DNA from: Legionella sp.
GTDB lineage: Bacteria; Pseudomonadota; Gammaproteobacteria; Legionellales; Legionellaceae
Assembly (NCBI GenBank): GCA_004297865.1
Contig: SCSO01000046.1
Coordinates: 1-8,646 of the forward strand
DNA length: 8,646 nucleotides
Direction of reading: 5' to 3'
Part shown: in pieces, positions 1 through 4,552 of the stretch
Layout: each line of letters opens with the position of its first letter
How positions within the stretch are numbered: the stretch's first letter is position 1
The notes under the pieces: model-generated
The model's database searches: none
The model's input: the letters and a program-made list of their open reading frames with translations, nothing else
Told to the model about the DNA's origin: nothing
Translations under genes and position numbers: made by a program

Positions 1-686
1 CCAATACGGCGAATGTCGAGACGTACAGAAGCATAGAATTTTAACGCGTTACCGCCAGTAGTTGTTTCTGGACTACCGAACATCACTCCAATTTTCATAC
101 GAATTTGGTTAATAAATACAACTAAGGTGTTAGAGCGTTTGATATTCGCTGTCAATTTACGCAACGCTTGCGACATGAGTCGAGCTTGTAAACCGACATG
201 ACTATCGCCCATTTCGCCTTCGATTTCAGCTTTTGGTGTTAAAGCTGCTACGGAGTCGATAATGATAACGTCTACTGCGGCTGAACGTACCAGCATGTCA
301 GTAATTTCCAAAGCTTGTTCGCCAGTATCCGGTTGTGACACTAAAAGATCATCCACATTGACGCCCAATTTTTGTGCATAACCTGGATCTAAAGCATGCT
401 CTGCATCAATAAAGGCTGCAGTACCACCTATTTTTTGCACTTCGGCAATCAAGTGTAATGTTAAAGAGGTTTTACCCGAAGATTCTGGACCATAAATTTC
501 TACTACGCGACCTCTAGGTAAACCACCAATACCTAGAGCAATATCGAGCCCTAAGGAACCCGTAGAAATTGCGGGAATATCACGAGAAGCTGTGCTATCG
601 CCCATACGCATTACGGAACCTTTACCAAATTGACGTTCGATCTGTGACAAGGCAGCTGATAATGCTTTTTGTTTGTTCTCTTCCAT
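1..686 (-). CDS. recA: Recombinase RecA (N-terminal part, cut by window edge)
   Basis: This is the ATP-dependent strand-exchange recombinase of homologous recombination. It coats single-stranded DNA and, where LexA exists, stimulates LexA self-cleavage. The protein starts MEENKQKALSAALSQIERQF and 228 complete codons are visible before the left edge. Walker A (GPESSGKT) falls at residues 66-73, and the L2-to-core stretch (TGGNALKFYASVRLDIRR) ends near residue 227. Both agree with E. coli RecA numbering, so there is no indel in this part. The last third of the core and the C-terminal domain, roughly 120 residues in a typical RecA, lie outside the window. The start at 686 matches the family N-terminus, but its ribosome binding site is weak (TTGGAAA). 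The gene lies 67 bases downstream of pncC on the same strand and has its own candidate promoter in the gap. No LexA box of the CTG-N10-CAG type is visible there. Confidence 0.98.
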   Translation of the reverse strand, partial: MEENKQKALSAALSQIERQFGKGSVMRMGDSTASRDIPAISTGSLGLDIALGIGGLPRGRVVEIYGPESSGKTSLTLHLIAEVQKIGGTAAFIDAEHALDPGYAQKLGVNVDDLLVSQPDTGEQALEITDMLVRSAAVDVIIIDSVAALTPKAEIEGEMGDSHVGLQARLMSQALRKLTANIKRSNTLVVFINQIRMKIGVMFGSPETTTGGNALKFYASVRLDIRRI

Positions 687-719
687 AATGTTTTCCAAGT
701 TATTTTGTGCAGGTAGAAA

Positions 720-748
720 ATTATCACACAGATGTGGGCGGGCAGCAA
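720..748 (-). promoter_or_regulatory. Candidate recA promoter (extended -10)
   Basis: On the minus strand, TGTGATAAT (720-728) is an extended -10 element with a 5/6 match in GATAAT. A weak -35, TTGCTG (743-748), lies exactly 17 bases upstream. The predicted start is near 713, giving a leader of about 27 bases before the recA ATG at 686. The promoter begins just after the pncC stop codon, so recA can be transcribed without pncC. No SOS operator overlaps it. The call rests on motif match and spacing only. Confidence 0.55.
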
Positions 749-753
749 ATTGA

Positions 754-1245
754 TTAATGAATTTCTTTGAGCAGTGAAAGAACGCCTTGCAAAGCCTCTT
801 GGCAGGCGGCTAAACGAATAGCGTGTCTGTCCCCTGGATAACATTTTTTTAAAGTGTGGGCGGTGCCATTGGCTGCAAGCCAAGCGAAACAAACTGTACC
901 CACTGGTTTATCGGGGGTACCGCCACTAGGGCCCGCAATTCCAGTAACGGAAAGAGCAATCGTTCCTTGACTATGTTGTAAAGCACCTTCAGCCATAGCT
1001 ATCGCGACTTCGATACTGACTGCACCAAATTTTTTAAGTAACTGTTCTGGTACACCTAACATTTCTTTTTTAGCTAAATTGCTATAAGTGATAAAGCCAC
1101 GTTCATACCATAAAGAGCTACCCGGCATATCCGTAAGGCTTGCTCCAATTAAACCACCCGTGCAAGATTCCGCTGTGACTAATTGGCCTTGTTGCGCTTT
1201 TAGTAATTGGGCTATGTCATTGACTAAATTGCTAATGGAAATCAT
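754..1245 (-). CDS. pncC: Nicotinamide-nucleotide amidohydrolase PncC (stand-alone CinA C-terminal domain)
   Basis: This cytoplasmic enzyme of the PncC/CinA C-terminal family deamidates nicotinamide mononucleotide to nicotinate mononucleotide and ammonia. It recycles NMN, including that released by the NAD-dependent DNA ligase. The 163-residue length is that of the stand-alone form, without the N-terminal molybdopterin-binding-like domain of full CinA. The nucleophile motif TAESCTGG is at residues 24-31, with the candidate catalytic Ser27. The family motif ITYSNLAKKEMLGV is at 52-65, supplying the conserved Tyr54 and Lys59/Lys60 region. A glycine-rich VTGIAGPSGGTPDKPVG segment follows near residue 100. 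The start is supported by a strong ribosome binding site, AAGGAG (1251-1256), five bases before the ATG. The gene sits between a lipoprotein gene and recA on the same strand; cinA-type genes are often found next to recA. No obvious promoter of its own is visible. Confidence 0.95.
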   Translation of the reverse strand: MISISNLVNDIAQLLKAQQGQLVTAESCTGGLIGASLTDMPGSSLWYERGFITYSNLAKKEMLGVPEQLLKKFGAVSIEVAIAMAEGALQHSQGTIALSVTGIAGPSGGTPDKPVGTVCFAWLAANGTAHTLKKCYPGDRHAIRLAACQEALQGVLSLLKEIH

Positions 1246-1250
1246 CCCTA

Positions 1251-1256
1251 CTCCTT
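1251..1256 (-). promoter_or_regulatory. Strong ribosome binding site of pncC, abutting terminator tail
   Basis: The minus strand reads AAGGAG here, five bases before the pncC ATG at 1245. It follows the U-tract of the upstream intrinsic terminator with no gap, so any transcript carrying this site from upstream has passed through the terminator. This is the strongest Shine-Dalgarno in the window together with that of the lipoprotein gene, and it fixes the pncC start. Confidence 0.85.
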
Positions 1257-1292
1257 AAAAAGAAAAACCCCAGAACAAGTTCATGGGGTTTT
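1257..1292 (-). terminator. Intrinsic terminator after the small lipoprotein gene
   Basis: On the minus strand AAAACCCC (1285-1292) pairs with GGGGTTTT (1264-1271). An inner GAAC/GTTC stem with one bulged base sits between them, closed by a very short loop. The hairpin is followed by TTTTTCTTTTT (1257-1267), a classic U-tract. It lies 26 bases after the lipoprotein stop codon and is oriented to end that transcript. Its tail touches the pncC ribosome binding site, so it could also act as an attenuator of read-through into pncC; that is inference. On the plus strand the hairpin has only a four-T tail, so it is mainly unidirectional. Confidence 0.88.
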
Positions 1293-1318
1293 CAACTTTC
1301 TACGAAGACAGCAAAATC

Positions 1319-1543
1319 TTAGTTGCTTTTCTCTTCAGTAGTAGTAGTTTTTTGCTCATCTGGTGTAGTGGTAGTAGTTGTAGTTGTAGTTGAGTCTGTA
1401 GTACCTTGATCAGCTGGTTTAGCTTCTGGTTGAACTACAGTAGTTTCAGTTTTTACTTCAGTAGGCTTAGAGTTATCTTCACCACAAGCAGTTAACATTA
1501 ATGCTAAAACACCAGTTGCAGCAACAATTGCTAAACGATTCAT
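1319..1543 (-). CDS. Small threonine-rich lipoprotein, function unknown
   Basis: This is a 74-residue predicted lipoprotein. A short basic start (MNR) and a hydrophobic stretch (residues 4-17) lead to the lipobox LTAC, with lipidated Cys20. Signal peptidase II would leave a mature chain of 55 residues. Residues 21-23 are GED; Gly rather than Asp follows the Cys, so outer-membrane sorting is plausible by the Lol +2 rule. The mature part has no cysteine or hydrophobic segment, is rich in Thr, Glu and Lys, and contains nine consecutive threonines (52-60) and another four (66-69). It is probably disordered and extended in the periplasm. The start is backed by AGGGAG (1550-1555), six bases before the ATG. 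It has its own promoter and a terminator, so it looks monocistronic. I do not recognise a family and assign no function. The clear lipobox, ribosome binding site and terminator make it a real gene despite its small size. Confidence 0.88.
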   Translation of the reverse strand: MNRLAIVAATGVLALMLTACGEDNSKPTEVKTETTVVQPEAKPADQGTTDSTTTTTTTTTPDEQKTTTTEEKSN

Positions 1544-1590
1544 ACCATTCTCCCTAGTTTATAATATTGTTTTTAAATAAAAGACATTTA

Positions 1591-1618
1591 ATTCTAGCAA
1601 ATATTCGCATTAAGTGAA
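1591..1618 (-). promoter_or_regulatory. Candidate promoter of the small lipoprotein gene
   Basis: On the minus strand, the -10 TAGAAT (1591-1596) is preceded by the extended element TGC (1597-1599). A -35 TTCACT (1613-1618), matching 4/6, lies 16 bases upstream. The predicted start is near 1584, giving a leader of about 40 bases that is AT-rich and ends in the strong AGGGAG site. An AT-rich stretch nearer the gene (around 1557-1566) could hold an alternative -10 but has no matching -35. Confidence 0.5.
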
Positions 1619-1727
1619 GAACTTATCTACCGTTACTGAAAAATAAAATTTCAATCGAAACGCAGTATGTGCAAATATGCCTCATATCCTTGGTTTTAGA
1701 CAGGGTTTTCGTGAACGTGAATCACCA

Positions 1728-1736
1728 TGTTATACT
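1728..1736 (+). promoter_or_regulatory. Candidate mutS promoter (extended -10)
   Basis: TGTTATACT is an extended -10 element whose hexamer TATACT matches consensus at 5/6. At 17 bases upstream the sequence is TTCGTG (1708-1713), a poor -35, so recognition would rest on the extended -10. The predicted start is near 1743, about 26 bases before the mutS ATG. The short leader is AT-rich and has no Shine-Dalgarno sequence. The divergent lipoprotein promoter is more than 100 bases away and does not overlap it. Confidence 0.5.
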
Positions 1737-1768
1737 CTACCACCGCCAATTAATAACAATAATAATTC

Positions 1769-4288
1769 ATGACCAGCACTCACACCCCCATGATGCAGCA
1801 ATATTTGCGCATTAAAGCAGATTACCCCGATATGCTTTTATTTTATCGAATGGGGGATTTCTATGAGTTATTTTTCGATGATGCCAAATACGCCGCCCAA
1901 CTGCTGAATTTAACTTTAACCCATCGCGGACAAACAGCAGGTAAACCTATACCCATGGCAGGTGTACCCTATCACGCGGTAGAAAATTATCTGGCACGCT
2001 TGATTAAAAAAGGAGAGTCGGTAGCGATTTGTGAACAAATTGGTGATCCTGCAACCAGCAAAGGTCCTGTTGAACGCCAAGTCACGCGGATTATTACCCC
2101 AGGTACTGTTACTGATGAAGCTTTACTAAACGCCAATCATGACAACGTGTTACTAGCGATTCACCAACACAAGCAAAAAATCGGTTTAGCTTGGGTGGAT
2201 TTAAGCGGTGGACGTTTTCACCTTTTAGAATTAAATGATAAACAACAATTGAGTGCGGAATTAACTCGTTTACAACCCGCAGAATTATTATTACAAGAAA
2301 ACTCTTCCTTACATGAATTATGCGCCGCATTTCCGGTAAAAATGCGTCCGGGTTGGGAATTTAATTTAGAGAAAGCGCAGAGCCTCTTATGTGAACAATT
2401 TGCAGTGACTAACCTTTCTATATACGGTGAGCAACAACCCACAGCTCTTATTGCAGCGGGCGCACTATTAAGTTATTTACAAACGACACAAAAACAAGCC
2501 CTGCCTCATTTGACTGCCATTACAGTAGAACAAACGCAAGATTATTTGCAACTGGATTCCTCAACGCAAAAGCATTTAGAGCTTTTTGAAAATACGCAAG
2601 GTGGGCAAAATAATTCTTTATTAGCGGTTTTGGATAACACCGCAAGCACTATGGGAAGTCGTTTATTAAAACGTTGGTTAGGACGTCCTTTAAGAAAACA
2701 AAGCTTAGTGCAAGAACGCCAACAAGCGCTACGCGAAATTATCAGCTTGCAACAAGATTTTAATTGGCATACACAGCTGAAACAAATCGCCGATATAGAG
2801 CGCATTGTTTCCCGGATTGCACTTAAGTCTGCGCGTCCACGTGATCTCATTGCGCTGCGCAGTACTTTAAATTTGTTACCTGATTTACATCATAGCCTTC
2901 AGGCCAACCAAAGCACTTTATTAAATCAATTAAAAAACCATTTACAGCCTTTACCTGAATTACACCAATTATTGCATACAGCACTTATTGATAATCCACC
3001 TATGTTAATTCGTGATGGCGGTGTCATTGCCAAAGGCTTTGATGAAGAATTGGATGAACTCAGGCAATTAAGCACCCATGCGAATGATGCTTTATTGCAA
3101 TTAGAAACAGCCGAAAAGCAACGCACTGGTTTATCTACTTTAAAATTTGGGTTTAATAGTGTACAAGGTTTTTATATCGAGTTGTCTAAAACCCAAGCTG
3201 ATAAAGCGCCTATTCATTATCAAAGAAAACAAACGTTAAAAAATGTTGAGCGCTATATTACTCCTGAATTAAAAGTCTTCGAGGAAAAAGTCTTATCCGC
3301 TCAAGTCAAAGCCTTGGCTCGAGAAAAATGGCTTTATGATAATTTATTACAATTGCTGCAAGAAAATATCAAAGAATTAAGCCAAGTTGCGCAAGCTTTG
3401 GCGCAGCTCGATGTCTTTAGTACTTTAGCCGAACGCGCGCAAACTTTAAAATGGTCTTGTCCAGTTTTACAAGATCAAGTCGGCATTCATATTCAATCCG
3501 GTCGTCACCCAGTTATTGAACAATTATTACAAGAACGTTTTATTGCCAATGATCTGCATTTAACTCAACAGCAAAACATTCTCCTAATTACCGGCCCCAA
3601 TATGGGAGGAAAATCCACCTACATGCGGCAAACTGCTTTAATTGTTTTGCTGGCTTATATAGGAAGTTATGTTCCGGCTGCTCAAGCATGCATTGGCCCT
3701 ATTGATAGAATTTTTACTCGCATAGGGGCCAGTGATGATCTAGCTTCAGGGCGCTCCACTTTCATGGTGGAAATGAGTGAAACTGCACAGATTTTACGTT
3801 TAGCTACGCAAGAAAGTTTAGTGCTCATTGATGAAATCGGTCGCGGAACCAGTACTTACGACGGTATGGCCTTAGCTTATGCCACCTGCGTGTATTTGGC
3901 CACACGCATTAAAGCCTATACTTTATTTTCCACGCATTATTTCGAATTGACTCAGCTTCCTGAACAGTGGGAATGTATTCATAATGTGCATTTGCAAGCA
4001 TCAGTGGAAACTGGGCGCATTATTTTCTTATATCAAGTAGAGCCTGGTCCGGCGAATCGCAGTTATGGTTTAGAGGTTGCGCAATTGGCGGGTATTCCTA
4101 GTGAGGTTTTGCAATTCGCTAAGTCTCATTTGGTACAAATGCAACAGCAAAAACCACAAATTAGCGAATCGCCGGTGACTGTGGAATTGGTTTCGCCTAT
4201 TTTAAATGAATTAAAAGGTATTGATCCGGATAAGTTAAGCGCTCGCGAGGCCTTAGATTTGATTTATAAATTTAAACAGCATGTGTAG
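1769..4288 (+). CDS. mutS: DNA mismatch repair protein MutS
   Basis: MutS recognises base mismatches and small loops and, with MutL, starts strand-directed repair in the cytoplasm. The protein is 839 residues, close to the 853 of E. coli. The N-terminal mismatch-binding domain carries MGDFYELF, with the intercalating Phe31 and Glu33 of the F-x-E motif. Connector, lever and clamp domains occupy roughly residues 120-560. The ATPase domain has Walker A GPNMGGKST at 609-617, the signature segment GASDDLASGRSTF near 650-663, Walker B LIDEIGRGTST with Asp688 and Glu689, and STHYFELTQL just after. The C-terminal helix-turn-helix dimerisation segment (DPDKLSAREALDLIYKFK) ends the protein. The linker before it (about 787-815) is short and lacks the QMSLL-like clamp-binding motif of E. 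coli MutS. The start at 1769 aligns with the family N-terminus; ATG codons at residues 8-9 are possible alternatives, and none has a ribosome binding site. Confidence 0.98.
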   Translation: MTSTHTPMMQQYLRIKADYPDMLLFYRMGDFYELFFDDAKYAAQLLNLTLTHRGQTAGKPIPMAGVPYHAVENYLARLIKKGESVAICEQIGDPATSKGPVERQVTRIITPGTVTDEALLNANHDNVLLAIHQHKQKIGLAWVDLSGGRFHLLELNDKQQLSAELTRLQPAELLLQENSSLHELCAAFPVKMRPGWEFNLEKAQSLLCEQFAVTNLSIYGEQQPTALIAAGALLSYLQTTQKQALPHLTAITVEQTQDYLQLDSSTQKHLELFENTQGGQNNSLLAVLDNTASTMGSRLLKRWLGRPLRKQSLVQERQQALREIISLQQDFNWHTQLKQIADIERIVSRIALKSARPRDLIALRSTLNLLPDLHHSLQANQSTLLNQLKNHLQPLPELHQLLHTALIDNPPMLIRDGGVIAKGFDEELDELRQLSTHANDALLQLETAEKQRTGLSTLKFGFNSVQGFYIELSKTQADKAPIHYQRKQTLKNVERYITPELKVFEEKVLSAQVKALAREKWLYDNLLQLLQENIKELSQVAQALAQLDVFSTLAERAQTLKWSCPVLQDQVGIHIQSGRHPVIEQLLQERFIANDLHLTQQQNILLITGPNMGGKSTYMRQTALIVLLAYIGSYVPAAQACIGPIDRIFTRIGASDDLASGRSTFMVEMSETAQILRLATQESLVLIDEIGRGTSTYDGMALAYATCVYLATRIKAYTLFSTHYFELTQLPEQWECIHNVHLQASVETGRIIFLYQVEPGPANRSYGLEVAQLAGIPSEVLQFAKSHLVQMQQQKPQISESPVTVELVSPILNELKGIDPDKLSAREALDLIYKFKQHV

Positions 4289-4310
4289 GTTCGCGCTGAT
4301 CTCCCTTCTC

Positions 4311-4319
4311 CCTTCAAGG
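4311..4319 (+). repeat. Left target-site duplication, 9 bp
   Basis: CCTTCAAGG lies directly outside the left terminal inverted repeat and is repeated exactly at 4482-4490 outside the right one. The direct repeat can be stretched to 11 bp (CCCTTCAAGGG) because the target is palindromic and the element ends in G/C, so 9 bp is the reading that fits the element ends best. Nine is also the duplication length known for IS903-type elements. Confidence 0.7.
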
Positions 4320-4337
4320 GGCGTTGTTGAATAAATA
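4320..4337 (+). repeat. Left terminal inverted repeat, 18 bp
   Basis: GGCGTTGTTGAATAAATA is identical to the reverse complement of 4464-4481. Beyond position 18 the two ends diverge (AAG against GGT), which sets the inner boundary. Confidence 0.85.
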
Positions 4338-4340
4338 AAG

Positions 4341-4363
4341 AATTGCTTTTTTATTAAGCAATT
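4341..4363 (+). repeat. Small AT-rich hairpin inside the element
   Basis: AATTGCTT (4341-4348) pairs exactly with AAGCAATT (4356-4363) around a 7-base AT loop. The plus strand continues with a few T residues but no real U-tract. It is present only on the left side of the element, so the element is not symmetrical. Confidence 0.6.
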
Positions 4364-4372
4364 TTGATTGCA

Positions 4373-4459
4373 TGTCATCCCCGCGAAGGCGGGGATCCAT
4401 CCACAAGTTAAGCACTGTGCTTTAGTTATGGATAGATTCCCGCCTTCGCGGGAATGACA
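4373..4459. repeat. 87-bp near-palindrome of the REP-like CCCCGCGAAGGCGGGG type
   Basis: Two arms of 43 bases meet at AGCAC-T-GTGCT (centre 4416), with 37 of 43 pairs matching. Each arm opens with TGTCAT and contains its own small inverted repeat (CCCCGC-GAAG-GCGGGG on the left, CCCGC-CTTC-GCGGG on the right). The sequence could therefore fold as one long stem or as two short hairpins. Sequences of the TCATCCCCGCGAAGGCGGGGATCC type are dispersed in many proteobacterial genomes. Here the palindrome is nested within the MITE-like element, either as its core or as a secondary insertion. There is no coding capacity. Confidence 0.85.
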
Positions 4460-4463
4460 AACC

Positions 4464-4481
4464 TATTTATTCAACAACGCC
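4464..4481 (-). repeat. Right terminal inverted repeat, 18 bp
   Basis: The minus strand reads the same 18 bases as the left end, without a mismatch. Identical ends suggest recent insertion or maintained mobilisation. Confidence 0.85.
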
Positions 4482-4490
4482 CCTTCAAGG
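4482..4490 (+). repeat. Right target-site duplication, 9 bp
   Basis: CCTTCAAGG is an exact copy of 4311-4319 directly outside the right terminal repeat. Deleting the element plus one copy restores a continuous hairpin, which supports a real insertion event. Confidence 0.7.
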
Positions 4491-4513
4491 GAGAAGGGGG
4501 ATTATAATAAATT

Positions 4514-4542
4514 TTGAACACCATGATTTAATATAGTATTAT
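4514..4542 (+). promoter_or_regulatory. Candidate tamA promoter, predicted to give a leaderless mRNA
   Basis: The -35 TTGAAC (4514-4519, 4/6) and -10 TATTAT (4537-4542, 5/6) are separated by exactly 17 bases. Counting from the -10 places +1 at about 4549, the A of the tamA ATG. An alternative -10, TAATAT (4529-4534), would start transcripts near 4541, on an upstream ATG. The promoter lies wholly downstream of the inserted element. No Shine-Dalgarno sequence exists between it and tamA. Confidence 0.5.
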
Positions 4543-4552
4543 GACCCCATGA
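4541..4552 (+). other. Three-codon mini-ORF overlapping the tamA start
   Basis: ATG-ACC-CCA-TGA reads in another frame, and its stop shares bases with the tamA ATG (ATGA overlap). If transcripts start near 4541, this mini-ORF would be the first start codon met by ribosomes and could couple re-initiation at tamA. It may equally be chance, since the sequence is short. A second two-codon frame, ATG-ATT-TAA, lies at 4523-4531. Confidence 0.25.

Larger units (their letters stand above)
4320..4481. mobile_element. MITE-like non-autonomous element, 162 bp, IS903/IS5-family-type ends
   Basis: The element is bounded by perfect 18-bp terminal inverted repeats, GGCGTTGTTGAATAAATA (4320-4337 and the reverse complement at 4464-4481), and flanked by a 9-bp direct repeat. 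The ends resemble those I recall for IS903-type members of the IS5 family (GGCTTTGTTGAATAAAT), which also duplicate 9 bp. No transposase or any significant reading frame fits inside, so movement would need a transposase supplied elsewhere in the genome. The interior holds a small AT-rich hairpin (4341-4363) and an 87-bp near-palindrome (4373-4459), making it structured along most of its length. It sits between the mutS stop and the tamA promoter, so it disrupts neither gene. The family link rests on end similarity from memory and is not proven. Confidence 0.75.
4301..4500 (+). repeat. GC-rich hairpin after mutS, split by an inserted element
   Basis: The two outer pieces, 4301-4319 and 4491-4500, join into CTCCCTTCTCCCTTCAAGG plus GAGAAGGGGG once the inserted element and one copy of its target duplication are removed. 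The joined sequence forms a nearly perfect stem of 12-15 pairs with a minimal loop around the central C. It begins 12 bases after the mutS stop and was probably a 3'-end hairpin or a dispersed palindromic repeat. The bases after it (ATTATAATAAATTTT) are AT-rich but not a clean U-tract, so a terminator role is uncertain. Its arms now lie about 160 bases apart. Confidence 0.6.

Noticed and set aside
611..892. Minus-strand open frame of 93 codons across the recA-pncC junction
   Set aside because: It overlaps the well-supported recA and pncC coding regions and the recA promoter in another frame, has no ribosome binding site and resembles no family.
1711..1725. GTGAACGTGAATCAC as a possible CRP-type operator near the mutS promoter
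   Set aside because: The half-sites GTGA and TCAC are seven bases apart instead of six and the outer bases do not match TGTGA/TCACA; a single weak match is not enough.
4301..4500. The repeats between mutS and tamA as a CRISPR array
   Set aside because: The repeats are inverted, not a series of direct repeats with unique spacers, and no cas gene is nearby.
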